Source: Paraspadella gotoi (lineage: Eukaryota > Chaetognatha). Taken from it: a DNA stretch of 64,000 bases. The DNA is taken from the NCBI GenBank assembly GCA_051294375.1, contig CM119267.1, positions 16,391,601 to 16,455,600 of the forward strand, in the 5' to 3' direction. A program made the position numbers and the translations under genes. Under the pieces are notes generated by a model. The model saw only the letters and a list, made by a program, of their open reading frames with translations. It had not been told where the DNA came from and did not search any database. The first letter of the stretch is position 1. The number at the start of each line of letters is the position of its first letter. Positions 23,877-35,462 of this stretch are shown here, piece by piece.

Positions 23877-24112
23877 NNNNNNNNNNNNNNNNNNNNNNNN
23901 NNNNNNNNNNNNNNNNNNNNNNNNNNNNNNNNNNNNNNNNNNNNNNNNNNNNNNNNNNNNNNNNNNNNNNNNNNNNNNNNNNNNNNNNNNNNNNNNNNNN
24001 NNNNNNNNNNNNNNNNNNNNNNNNNNNNNNNNNNNNNNNNNNNNNNNNNNNNNNNNNNNNNNNNNNNNNNNNNNNNNNNNNNNNNNNNNNNNNNNNNNNN
24101 NNNNNNNNNNNN
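23877..24112. other. Assembly gap (236 N) at the outer edge of the left inverted arm
   Basis: The inverted match with the right arm starts immediately after this gap (24113) and is not seen before it. Confidence 0.99.
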
Positions 24113-24631
24113 GGGTTTAAAAAAGTGAGCAAGTTCTTTTCGGTGATGTCAAGGGGAAAGGAGAGTAAGTTTAGAAGAAAGTCTTAACGACTTTTCTCAT
24201 TATAAAAAAAGGGATCGAAATTATTTTTCCGACTTTTTTAAGGTTTTTTTTAATTTTTCTTTCGCTCCGCCTCATTACGTTGAGAATCACTTTTAACATT
24301 CGTAATCTCCCAGTAACGTTTACGATCGTTAAAAACTGACGGGCGCAATTTCCGATAATTTAGTCGAGAGATGCCATTTTAGTTTAAATTAGAATGATTT
24401 TGACTTTAATTTTGATTTTAACAGCAAACTGACAATACAATTTATAACAGCCAACTCTCACTTTTATACAATAAGTCAATATTTAAAAAGTCTTTTTCTT
24501 AACTATTTATAAAATCGATCGACAAGATTCTTTCTTAAACGCAAGTGGATTTCAACGTTAAAATTAAAGGCGGCCATCTTGGATGAAGAATTCGCTTCCG
24601 AAAGAAGTTCCTCCTTGCATGAATAAATGAT

Positions 24632-24656
24632 CTCTCTCTCTCTCTCTCTCTCTTCT
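24632..24656 (+). repeat. (TC)n microsatellite
   Basis: Short pure CTCTCT tract; its inverted partner is the GA tract at about 48475-48536. Confidence 0.93.
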
Positions 24657-25128
24657 TTACACTCTCTTTCTCTTTTTCTCTGACTTTAGCACTCGATTTC
24701 TCTCGATCTCTCATTTTCTGTCGATAGGTGTCTAAGTTCCTTTAACTTTCCTTCGTTTTATTTGTAAAAAGGAAAACTCAAATAGAAAAGAAACAGTCGA
24801 ATAACTTTCTTAAATGTTCAGTAAAAAGGAAAATGTAATTCATGTAGGTTACTATGTAAAGTCAGGACTCAAAAGGCGCTTTGGTTGAAAACATTTTCGA
24901 AAGACCCTTGCAACTTTCAGGGAGGTCTGACAGGGCTCTTGTGGAGATTGGAACGATCAAAACAGAGGGAGGGGCCTTTAAGGGGCCCGTGAGGGGGCCT
25001 GGGAGACGCCTCGAAGGAAGGCGTCGGAGCGTCGGGAGGTTCTAGGGCGTCGTCTCTCTTCGCCACAGGGGGAGACGTGTCGAGTTGTCAAACGAAAAGA
25101 TTGTTTCACCCGCGACGAAGATGAAAAG

Positions 25129-25260
25129 TCGCTGCGCCGCCGCCGCCGCCGCTGACGCCGCCGCCCCCGCCCTCTCGACGCTGCTTTCGTCAGAAATACG
25201 ACAAGAACAGCAGCGAAACAGTCACGACGACGACGACGACGACGACGACGAACACGACGT
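25129..25260 (+). repeat. (GCC)n and (ACG)n trinucleotide tracts
   Basis: GCCGCCGCC at about 25135-25165 and ACGACGACG at 25220-25255. Both have inverted equivalents in the right arm near 47865-47885 and 47640-47670. The Ala/Asp-rich frame at 25085-25315 follows from them. Confidence 0.85.
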
Positions 25261-25523
25261 CAAACGCTCGCGCGCTGGAAAACCGGAAGCGAGGAGACGC
25301 GAAATACCAGTTTAGCCGATTGCGATGCCATAAACAACAACAATAACGACAACAACGACGACGACGACGACAACGCAAACGACATCGTCAGAGTCTCGAA
25401 GCCAATAACCGAAGTCTATTACTGGAAAAACTCAATATTGTTAATTAGATAAAAAACATCACCGCCAGATGTTGAGAGAAATAGTGGGAGGGAGAATGGA
25501 GGGAGAGACTCAAAAGAGAGAGA

Positions 25524-25674
25524 NNNNNNNNNNNNNNNNNNNNNNNNNNNNNNNNNNNNNNNNNNNNNNNNNNNNNNNNNNNNNNNNNNNNNNNNNNNNN
25601 NNNNNNNNNNNNNNNNNNNNNNNNNNNNNNNNNNNNNNNNNNNNNNNNNNNNNNNNNNNNNNNNNNNNNNNNNN
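25524..25674. other. Assembly gap (151 N) inside a GA tract
   Basis: The right arm has continuous sequence at the equivalent place, about 47350-47510. Confidence 0.99.
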
Positions 25675-25705
<31 letters not shown>

Positions 25706-26160
25706 TCCCGAATGTCTCGGCTCATTTGAGTTCTTGTTTTCTTTCCGCCTCATTAATTCGCGAGTCGCATCGATGAGGGATTTTCCTCCGGTGCCATGTC
25801 ATGTTTGAAGAAAAAACGATGTCATGTCGATTCCTTTAACTCTCATGTCATGTGTTGTTAAAAAAATCATCATATGTCAAAATCCTGTCGTCACGTGACT
25901 GATATATCACCTTTCACAATTTGAAGAGAATTATTGTAACCTGTCTCGTTTCTCGTCGTGGGAGGTCATTTCATGTCAAGTGTAGTCGTCGCGTGTTTCA
26001 ATAATTACTTTGTTAATTTGGCCTTGATATTCCATTCCTAGCTTATGATAGGTCATGCAATCTCGAAAACCAAGAGAAACCTATGGATTCAATCTTGACC
26101 ATAAGTTCCTTGCAATAAAGTTTCCATAAAGTTTTTTTTTATCACGTTTTTGCATTTCCT

Positions 26161-26393
26161 NNNNNNNNNNNNNNNNNNNNNNNNNNNNNNNNNNNNNNNN
26201 NNNNNNNNNNNNNNNNNNNNNNNNNNNNNNNNNNNNNNNNNNNNNNNNNNNNNNNNNNNNNNNNNNNNNNNNNNNNNNNNNNNNNNNNNNNNNNNNNNNN
26301 NNNNNNNNNNNNNNNNNNNNNNNNNNNNNNNNNNNNNNNNNNNNNNNNNNNNNNNNNNNNNNNNNNNNNNNNNNNNNNNNNNNNNNNNNNNNN
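26161..26393. other. Assembly gap (233 N)
   Basis: The right-arm equivalent is about 46050-46610 and is free of gaps. Confidence 0.99.
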
Positions 26394-26788
26394 GAGAGAG
26401 ACAGAGAGAGAGGCAGAGGCCTAGAAAAGGAAACGCTTATTATTTTTTGTCAGCGACTGCACCTTCCAACAGTAAAAACCTTTTCCTTGCATTCTTTTCT
26501 CAGAATATATCCTTCTTTTTTCATCAGTCCGTCTATCCTTCTGTCCGTTCGTCGGCCTGTCCGTCCGTCCGGCAGACTCCCGGTTTTTTTTTCTCCCAAC
26601 CCACGTCGTTGGAAGGTTCCGCGTCATTTTTTTTCCATAAGTTGGGAGAGAAAAAAAAAAGAAGGAAGAAAAAAGGTTCCGTCCATTGTTGCATAAACTG
26701 AACTATAAATCATTGGGTGAGGACGAATCTAAGCTTTCACCACCGTCGGAGAATGGAAAGACGAATGAAGGGATGTAAACATGCACGG

Positions 26789-26874
26789 ATGGATGGATGG
26801 ATGGATTGATGGATTGATGGATTGATGGATGGATAGATGGATGGATGGATGGATGGATGGATGGTTAGATGGGA
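26789..26874 (+). repeat. (GGAT)n tetranucleotide repeat
   Basis: GATGGATGGATG units with TTGATGGA variants; similar units recur around 26950-27030 up to the next gap. I could not find an equivalent tract in the right arm, so this part of the arms does not pair clearly. Confidence 0.95.
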
Positions 26875-27043
26875 TGTAGTATAGAGAGATGGATCCATCT
26901 ATGAAAAATGGATGAATGTATTCAATTTTCTTTTAACTTTCAAGAAATGACATGGATGCATGGAGGGATTGATGGATGGATGAATCAATGGATGGATTAG
27001 ATGGATTTAAATTTTTGATGGATGGGAGAATTGAAAGAAGGAA

Positions 27044-27213
27044 NNNNNNNNNNNNNNNNNNNNNNNNNNNNNNNNNNNNNNNNNNNNNNNNNNNNNNNNN
27101 NNNNNNNNNNNNNNNNNNNNNNNNNNNNNNNNNNNNNNNNNNNNNNNNNNNNNNNNNNNNNNNNNNNNNNNNNNNNNNNNNNNNNNNNNNNNNNNNNNNN
27201 NNNNNNNNNNNNN
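27044..27213. other. Assembly gap (170 N)
   Basis: Follows a GAAAGAAGGAA purine stretch. Confidence 0.99.
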
Positions 27214-27390
27214 AGAGGGGAAAAGGAAGGGAATGAGGAAAGAGTTTGAATGTCGTGTTTTTGGTCGACAGATTTAGGAAGAAGAAGAAGAAGAAGGAGT
27301 TTTGTCTCTTAGGTTGATGGCAACACCGAAGTCCGGGGGATGTTCGGGGAGTGCCAAAACGAGGAGTGATGAATGAAGATACAAGGAAAA

Positions 27391-27541
27391 NNNNNNNNNN
27401 NNNNNNNNNNNNNNNNNNNNNNNNNNNNNNNNNNNNNNNNNNNNNNNNNNNNNNNNNNNNNNNNNNNNNNNNNNNNNNNNNNNNNNNNNNNNNNNNNNNN
27501 NNNNNNNNNNNNNNNNNNNNNNNNNNNNNNNNNNNNNNNNN
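27391..27541. other. Assembly gap (151 N)
   Basis: Run of N inside the left arm. Confidence 0.99.
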
Positions 27542-27638
27542 GGGGAGGTTGAGTTGCAGAGAGGATGCGTGGCCGCGAAGGCGAATGCGTGGAACCGTGA
27601 AAGGATTTTTTTGAACGAAAAAACGTGAAAGTTTTAAG

Positions 27639-27909
27639 NNNNNNNNNNNNNNNNNNNNNNNNNNNNNNNNNNNNNNNNNNNNNNNNNNNNNNNNNNNNNN
27701 NNNNNNNNNNNNNNNNNNNNNNNNNNNNNNNNNNNNNNNNNNNNNNNNNNNNNNNNNNNNNNNNNNNNNNNNNNNNNNNNNNNNNNNNNNNNNNNNNNNN
27801 NNNNNNNNNNNNNNNNNNNNNNNNNNNNNNNNNNNNNNNNNNNNNNNNNNNNNNNNNNNNNNNNNNNNNNNNNNNNNNNNNNNNNNNNNNNNNNNNNNNN
27901 NNNNNNNNN
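27639..27909. other. Assembly gap (271 N)
   Basis: The sequence just before it (AACGTGAAAGTTTTAA) matches the inverted right arm near 43815-43835, which is continuous there. Confidence 0.99.
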
Positions 27910-28323
27910 TGAGAAACGAAATACTGTGACATAAAATCTACGAAGAGTAGTGAAAACATTAATAATAAATTAGTAAAAAACAAAAGACAAGTGAACGAAA
28001 TCTATACTCGTAACGATAAAAAACGAAAAAAAAAAAAAGAAATTGGGTAAAAGTCAAAAGAGAATAAAAAAAGAAAGAAAAACGAAAGATGAAACAGAAA
28101 ATGAATACAAAGAGAAAATCCCAGCGAAATGGAGAAATGGAGAAATGGGGAAATGGTCGTTGGAATCTTTTCGTAAAATAAAAAGAAGATATTCTTCCGA
28201 AACGACATATGCGTACAAATTCCTTTATAAAGATGTGAGAGTCGCAAACTCTGCAAAAAAAGAAAAAAGAAAAAAAAGTCCCGGAATTATTCAGAATCTG
28301 AGAAGAAAATATTGAAAGAGAGA

Positions 28324-28462
28324 NNNNNNNNNNNNNNNNNNNNNNNNNNNNNNNNNNNNNNNNNNNNNNNNNNNNNNNNNNNNNNNNNNNNNNNNNNNNN
28401 NNNNNNNNNNNNNNNNNNNNNNNNNNNNNNNNNNNNNNNNNNNNNNNNNNNNNNNNNNNNNN
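28324..28462. other. Assembly gap (139 N) at a GA tract
   Basis: Right-arm equivalent lies at about 42440-42505, a short TC-rich stretch. Confidence 0.99.
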
Positions 28463-29099
28463 TGAGAACGCACTCCCACCCCCGCTGACAGAGAGAGAGA
28501 GAGAAGGAAAAAAAAAAGAGAAACTGTCGAATGGGACATATTGACAAAATCCAACCATACGCGATGAAAAATGACACATTCGTGTGACCTTATCCAAAAA
28601 AGAGCACACGCTTATATAAAAAAAAAAGAAGAACGCCATGTTCACACAATGTCCCCCACATCACGCCCACTTCACCTATAAAAAAAACTGACATGACACC
28701 GAATAAAAAAAATAGTAAGAAAACTACTCAAGGGCGAAAGAAAAACGCCGCCGCTGCCGCCGCCGACGCCGCCGACGCCGCAGCAACCAGTCCATCTGCA
28801 TCCCATTCCTCTTTTGGAAAAGGGATAAAGGAGAAGGGGGGGTGAGGCGGGGCGTAGTGTGTGAGGAAGGGGAGGAGTGGAGAGGGGAGTAGGAGAAGGA
28901 GGAGGAGTGAGGAATAGGAGGAAGACACAAACTTGGAAACTAATGGCTGACAAATGGAGTGTAAACGCCAGCTTAATCTCGCCCCCCGCGCTGTCCTCCT
29001 CCGTACGTCGAGAGGAAGGGAGCGCGGGCGTCGTGGGCGACTTTTTGCTTCTCGCACCGCTGCCTTTATTTAGCTTCCTCATAAAATTTAATTCTCTAA

Positions 29100-31285
29100 C
29101 TCTGTTTCTCGCCGTTGAATAGGAGGAGGAGAATTGTAATTGCGCCGACGTTAAAATTACCTTTCATAAAGTATTAAAACGTTTTTCAATGTTAATGACG
29201 TGAATTTATCAATATATTGCAAAATATAAATAGTATAACAAAAAGCGTATATGATACCAGCATTCCGCTAGTGTTAGAATTGACGGCGTTACCACCGTCA
29301 ACTTCAATGTATGGGATGCATTAGGTAATACCGCGGGGATTGGGTAAACGAAAAAAAAACACCACGTATCGTTATGGGTCTGTTCACACTGAGGGTAAAA
29401 TTTTTCGAATTTCTAACTCTCATCGGTCAAATAAACGACTCTTTCTTTATTCTCTCTTTCATCGACAGATTTCTGGACTAGAATGCCAGAAGGAAAAGTT
29501 ACACTTTAAATCAAATGTTTTTCTTTATATAAATATTTTGTTAAAAATTGTGGGCACTCGCCAAACCGATGTTTTAGCTTGCTACGTCATAAATATTAAT
29601 GGTTATGTAATATCATAAGAAAAAAAACAAGTTTATAAGAAGCTACCAAAATCGGTAACTTGCTCTAAAATATAAAAAAATAATAATAATAAATGCAAAA
29701 TTATTATTAGGAATTTAATTTTGAGCTCATGGCCGATTTCGCACTGAACACATCTAACGCATATAAAAATATATTGAACTGGGATGTGCATCGTTTCTAA
29801 AACCATTAAGTATTTTTCAATGCAATTGCGCACAATCGATAGAAATTGAATATATCTTCAGTGCAAAAGTTTCATCCCAAAATCGGATAATCCACGTTCA
29901 AAATTATGACAAAAAACGATCGCCGAAAAATCGCCACTCAAACCGATCAACTTTCGCCTAAATTTACTCATTTGATCCAACAAGGATTTGTACTACGCCG
30001 TAGTTCTAAGCTTTAATCGGCATTCGGATTAGGCGCGATCCCGGGCACTCATAAAAGTAATTAAATAATCAAACAAAAGGAAAAAGTATAGAATTCTAAT
30101 GGTATAAGTGATAAAAATTACTATAATTTGATAGAATAATAAGAGAAAAGTTAATAGAGCAAAAGATAGACCGCGAAGTGTTTTGGTAGCATTTTTATTT
30201 TCTATTTCCGAAAAAAAACATAGGGGAATTCAAACAAAAAAGAAGGCAGTTTTAAAAAAAATTACTTATAAAACATATTGGAAAGATAAGACATTGATCT
30301 TTGGAAAAACAAAATAGCACAAACATAATTTCTAACTCTTATGCCAAAAAAATTAATAATTTAAAATTACAATTATCAGTATTATTTTGAAAGGTTACAT
30401 TTGTTTGCCCACCACAGTATCAAGAAAACAAATTTCGGGAAAACCCTAAGGTAACATATAGATGCTAAAGCCTTTGCTTAACCTTTATCAACCCATCTTT
30501 AAACTTGAAAATGAGTCCCCTGAGTCCCGGCCAATAAACATAAAAAACCATAATATTTACAAAAGTTAATTTAACTGTGTATTCAGTAATCAGATAAATT
30601 ATCCTCTGAGTATAAAATTGCTGTAATCTCGCCCTTATTTAAGAAACTATATATGCTTATCTAGACTCTGCGTAATTCCATTCGCTTAGAGATTGCTCAT
30701 ATTTTCAATCAGTTAATTAAATATCTTTATTGACAAAATATTTTGTCAAAGTTTAACATGAAAATTACAGAAACCAGTATCGCAACATTTATTGAAATTT
30801 TGAAAGAAATTGATAAGTGTTTGGGTAATGGCACGATTTTAATTTTTTTATCCACAACTTTAAACACTTTTTTACACATTCATGATTTTTACAAGTTGCA
30901 AGAATTAAAAAACCGAAAAAAATATCAGACGGAGAATTGTTATAGAAATTAAAGGCGAGGAAAGGAGGAGTGTGGAAGACGATGCGCGAGCAGATCAAAA
31001 GGTGCGTGGCGTAGCGCCATTTTATAGCATTTATGCTCCACACTATTAATTTAAAAAAAATATTATAGAGTTTTATTTATCAAAGCATTTTAAACTATAA
31101 TGAGAAAAAAAATCTTAACAAGTGAGATTCATCTACGCTAGACAATCTATCCAAAAAATTAATGAAAAAGTCCGCGGGAAAAAACGAATGATTGATGCAT
31201 AACAAATTATTATATAAAGTAATTGGATGATGTAATAGTAATGATGATGGAATAGTTGAACTTGATTGATGGTAATAGTAATTGA
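29100..31285. other. AT-rich unannotated stretch
   Basis: Low-GC DNA with no N-gaps. A 69-codon frame at 30743-30952 and a 92-codon frame at 29340-29618 are not recognisable. A perfect 20-bp palindrome lies at 30730-30749. I see no transposon ends or RNA gene. Confidence 0.45.
30730..30749. repeat. Perfect 20-bp palindrome
   Basis: TTGACAAAATATTTTGTCAA reads the same on both strands. It could be a dimeric protein site or chance in AT-rich DNA. Confidence 0.6.
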
Positions 31286-31287
31286 TT

Positions 31288-31503
31288 TATGTGATGCGAT
31301 GATAACCAAAATATTGATGCAATGATAACCAAATATGATGCGATGATAACCAATAATTGATGCGATGATAACCAATAATTGATTCGATTGATAACCAAAT
31401 GAATAATGCGATGATAACCAAAATTGTATGCGATGATAACCAATGATTGATGCGATGATACCAATAGTCATGCCGATGATACCAAATGATGATGCGATGA
31501 TAG
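31288..31503 (+). repeat. Minisatellite of ~20-24 bp, about nine imperfect copies
   Basis: The core GATGCGATGATAACCAA recurs at 20-24-bp spacing with small indels, ending in GATGATACCAA variants. The Ile/Ser/His-rich minus-strand frames over it are repeat translations. Confidence 0.9.
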
Positions 31504-31651
31504 ACATTTCATTGCTGTGATGAAATCATTCATTTGAAACGATGATAGGGCATTTATTGATGTTAGTTCGGAAGATTTAAATGCATGATAGTCATTCATT
31601 ACACGCAATGAATCATTCAGGCATATATAAAAACAAGCAAATGCGTGTATG

Positions 31652-31692
31652 ATTGAGAGAGAGAGAGAGAGAGAGAGAGACGAGAGAGAGAA
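31652..31692 (+). repeat. (GA)n microsatellite
   Basis: GAGAGA with one CGA interruption. Confidence 0.95.
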
Positions 31693-31699
31693 AGAAGCT

Positions 31700-32694
31700 G
31701 GACAAACGCTGCAGAGCCCCAACTCGCATTTACTCGTCGGCCTAGTGACGGTGGTTAAATCTAGGTCAGGCATCAACTTTATTTACAACGAAAGTTTCCC
31801 CAACGAGACGCATAAATTAGGCCCACTCTCGTTTTACTATCGGTTATCCGTTGCCTCGCAACCGGCGGCGCTGATCGAGGTCAAGTTGATTTTTTTTATA
31901 CAACGTAACGTTTCCGTTACCATCGAAACGCGTATTAGGGCATGTTCCTCCGACATTGTTTACTTCCTTGCCACGTAACAGCCACGAGTCAAGAAAAAAA
32001 AAAGCCGCGGAAAAAAATGGCAGTATCGTTCGATTCTCGAAATAACCGATCCAATTGACCCATCCACCAGAGCAGCATTTTGGGTTTTTACTTAATCTAC
32101 TATTTACTTTACCTTATGTAAAAACTTTACAATAAACATTTTTTAAGTAAAAATAAAAAGAGAAGTGGCCGACATGGAATCGATCCAGGACCTCACGAAA
32201 CAAATAAGAAACTTTGTTCAGCATTGTTTTAACCATGGAAACAATCCTAAGACCAAACAGCTTCGTGCCAATGCCTCACAGACGCCTCAACTTCCGTGAA
32301 ATGCCAAACGGGGATTCGCACAGCAGTAAAAAAGTTTTAGAAGAAAAAAAATAATCAGAAGAGAGAGAAGCGACAACAGAATTAAAAGCGGAGAGAGAGA
32401 AGCGCATATAATTAAAACGTTTGTTGAAATAAAACATTAAAAAAATACGAATATTTATATGAAACATGACAATTCAAAGTCTTGATGATTAAAGAGCCAT
32501 ATCTAAATTTTTCAACTCCCATGAATCACACTTTTATAGAATCAATCGTAATTCGTAGTACTTTTTATATTAAAAATAGATAAATGGTTTGTTAATAAAC
32601 AAAATTAATCCGAATATTAATATGAAAACATTACAATTCCAAAGATTATCGCCCTTATGTTGTGGAAAAATCCACAAGAAACAGACGCGAAATC
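31700..32694. other. Unannotated stretch, no gene seen
   Basis: Mixed then AT-rich DNA. The 109-codon frame at 31649-31978 starts inside the GA tract and is not recognisable. A possible tRNA-like segment lies at 32170-32240. Confidence 0.45.
32170..32240 (-). mobile_element. Weak tRNA-like segment (possible SINE fragment)
   Basis: On the minus strand a B-box-like word at 32176-32186 matches 10 of 11 consensus positions. An A-box candidate near 32227-32238 is poor. No cloverleaf can be folded by eye. It could be an old tRNA-derived SINE or chance. Confidence 0.25.
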
Positions 32695-32947
32695 GTTCCG
32701 TTTCTCCGTTCGTTCCGTTTCGTTCCTTTCGTCCGTTTCGTTCCGTTTCGTCCGTTTTCGTTTCCAGTTTCGTTCCGTTTCGTTCCGTGTCGTTCCGTTT
32801 CGTTCCGTTTCGTCCGTGTCGTTCCGTTTCGTTCCGTTTCGTTCCGTTTCGTCCGTTTCGTTTCCGTTCGTTCCGTTCGTTCCGTTTCGTTCCGTTTCGT
32901 TCCGTTGTCGTTCCTTTCGTTCCGTTTCATTCCGTTTCGTTCCGTTT
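32695..32947 (+). repeat. 10-bp minisatellite (TTTCGTTCCG)n
   Basis: About 25 imperfect copies of a 10-bp unit with occasional lost bases (TTTCGTCCG, TTCGTTCCG). Because 10 is not a multiple of 3, every frame stays open: Phe/Arg/Ser/Val/Pro-rich on the plus strand and Arg/Asn/Glu/Thr-rich on the minus strand. None is a gene. Confidence 0.97.
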
Positions 32948-34245
32948 AAAATACGTAAACCATTTGCAAAAAGCGGTTTTAATCTGGCCCGGATCGCGCA
33001 TGCATCAAATCCTTTTTCCCCCTCTTTTTCCTCCCTAATCGAAGTCCTCATTAGATAACCTCTATAACCAGTTTTAAATAACGGCCCGACATGGCTTAAA
33101 AATAAGGCTTTACCGTGCCGCATATAACGACTTCATTCGTAATTTGCATGAAAGCTTATATAAATAGACTAAATTTTAGCCCGTCCCTCTACCTGAAACA
33201 GATAGTTTAAACAATACAGCTTTCTTTCGATGCTTTAGAACCAAAAAAATGAAGGCTTGACATGCAGTTTTCACCTAAAAACCAGGTCATGGGAATTGCT
33301 TTATCAAGCATTAAGATGGCAAGAATTTAAACTTTCTTTTTTTATCGTGCTAGAGAAAACAAAAGCTATCCGAAACCTACTGATATGTATGAGTTTGTTC
33401 TATTGACAAAAGATCAAGCAGGCTTTTGGGAAAAGGGAAAAAACGCCGACCAGTCAATTTAAATTACCATTTTTGGGCATGATAAAATGCGAAATTTCGA
33501 CGGCGCTCTACCTCCGTGCCTTTCCAAGACGCCCAAGCTTTCAGAATCTCTGCCCATATTGAATAATTTTTTTGCGGCCGTGACTATGCCAGCTTTTTGA
33601 ATAGAAGTTAAATATAAAAGAATCTTGATCGGAAAACTTCGATTCGAACGGGATAGGCGCTCAGGCCCTAATATGAAAAAAGCGCTGACTTCTTTCGAAA
33701 ATTTTTTCCTACCCTATCTACAAAATAATATATTTATCGGCTACAATAAAAAATTTTCAATCTATTACTTCACCTATTCGCTCATTTCCTTGTTGGTCCA
33801 GTTGGGCCAATATGTGACGAGTGGGATTAACGTGAACTTCTTACTTCTAAGTTCTTGGTGTATGGATACCAACTTGCGCTCGAATTATCGGAATGTGCTG
33901 TATTATAAGGTACGATGCACCTAGGCGCCAATCGAAGAAATTACCTTCCTTTAATAAAGGCTGGTATCTTTATAATTTTAGGATTTTCTGAAGGCGGCGC
34001 TACCCCGTGAGCCAAATCGATGATACGAAAGAAAAAATTAATTATACAGTAAACTCAGGATAGCCAATAAGAAAAAAGTCATATCACCAATTGGAGAGAA
34101 GGAAAAATCAATTTAGTTTATTTTAAAAGATTGCAGAAACAATTGCTCATGAAAAACACTTAAAAAACATTCTCAAAAAGCTTCAAAGACGCAGTACAAA
34201 AAACTCGCATCGCTAGAAAAATTCTTCTTAATTGAGCAAAAAACC
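32948..34245. other. AT-rich unannotated stretch before the DIRS-like element
   Basis: No gene recognised. A 99-codon frame at 33625-33924 is hydrophobic in its second half but matches nothing I know. Confidence 0.4.
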
Positions 34246-34440
34246 TTGCTCCAAAAGCAGCTCTAATGCTATCATGTCGCTCCTCTCCACACTAGTTCTC
34301 TTTTGTATCAGATGTCGTGTGGTCCACAAGAAAGACAAAAGAAAAAACGGAAAAGCAGGCTCCTTCCTGCATCTTCCTCCTCCCCTCTTCCTCCTCTCAG
34401 ATACTAGCTCAGCGAAGCAAACGCACGAAATAACGACTTT
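34246..34440 (+). repeat. DIRS-like element, left inverted terminal repeat
   Basis: Matches the reverse complement of 40084-40276. A 29-bp core is identical (34388-34416 with 40106-40134), and the alignment continues with small indels over about 170 bp. Similarity weakens over the outermost ~30 bp. The frame at 34228-34479 on the minus strand is part of this repeat, not a gene. Confidence 0.9.
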
Positions 34441-35462
34441 TTTGTCACGACTTGCGTTCAACAGATGGTTCTTGAACAACGAAATATTTTGAAAATATCT
34501 GGATTATTGTATTTGAAATTTATTGCAAGTTTTTTATGAAATTATTTGTGTAAAAATTGCATATTACTGGAAATCATTTTCCCTTCGCGTAGGGAGATTG
34601 TTTCAAATTCAGTGAAAGAAAGAATTCTACGAGTCGCGTTATCGATTTTATTGTCAAGAGTCAGAGTGTCTCGCGGCAAAACCGAAATTGAGCCCGCGTA
34701 AAGCGGTCAAAAGCGAGCGAGCGGGCCCGGGAGAATGGTCTTGACTACGGAGCGCCCGACTTTTAGGGCCTGTCTACGGACCTCACCGTCCACCTCCCGT
34801 AACGGCCCGTCGTGCACCGGAGATATTGCGTTCACTGTTCCCCGGCTGAACGAGAGAAACATCGCTAGGGCGCCGCGAGTCCCGCGAACGTTCCGCCGCT
34901 AGACGTAAGTCCTCTGGTGGGGATCTCGAGTTCTTGAGACCGAAAACGGTGTGACGTTCCGCTACATATGCCCTCTAGGGCCGGGAAGCCTGCACGACTG
35001 AGAAATAACATCGGGTCTGGTTTATTTCTGTTGGTCTCCTTCTCTGCAAGGAGTGCGTGACGAGTGACGTGTGCATCTCGTCTATAAAGACTCGGCTCGT
35101 AGCGGAGAAACAATCAAGTTGCATGCCAGTACAGCGGTAAAAATTCGCCCTTTCTCAGCTGCAGTGGGAGGCGAGTGTTCAACGTTCCCATGCGAGGCGG
35201 ATATGGCTTCGTTAGGCAAAAACCAGGAAGAGTTGATTTCGGAGTTTTTGAAATTTGTTGATTGCCCTTTGGCAGACATTATAAGAGAGAAAATTATATT
35301 TACCTCGAAATTATTTTCGACATCCAGCGCCAATCGACCCTGCCTAAAAACAATTTTGTGTTTCTATTATTCCCGCGGCTCTTGTTTACTGCGAGCTAAT
35401 CGAAATACAGTCTGGGTGGAGAGGGCTAGCGGAACCCGATTGATCACCTGGAATTATATATA
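34441..35462 (+). other. Leader region of the DIRS-like element, GC-rich in its middle
   Basis: An AT-rich start (to ~34660) gives way to a GC-richer block (34680-35060), then a TCTATAAAGACTCGGCTCG stretch at ~35080 that looks like a TATA-containing promoter. The block could be the 5' leader, or part of another element nested here (a short LTR is possible), since its composition differs from both sides. Confidence 0.4.

Larger units (their letters stand above)
24113..29100 (+). repeat. Large inverted repeat, left arm (partner 41500-49385)
   Basis: The reverse complement of this region matches 41500-49385 in order. Perfect anchors by eye: 24260-24279 with 49176-49195 (20 bp); 24678-24710 with 48415-48447 (33 bp); 25433-25450 with 47574-47591 (18 bp); 25935-25950 with 47016-47031 (16 bp); 28927-28940 with 41607-41620 (14 bp). 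Between anchors the arms differ by many small indels and the right arm is about 2.9 kb longer. The left arm holds five N-gaps, mostly at simple repeats. No host gene was found in either arm. Confidence 0.85.

Noticed and set aside
32589-33123. Overlapping frames on both strands at the 10-bp minisatellite
   Set aside because: The repeat unit has no stop in any phase, so the frames carry no evidence of coding.
33625-33924. 99-codon frame with hydrophobic segments
   Set aside because: No family recognised and no supporting signals; length is within chance expectation for this much sequence.
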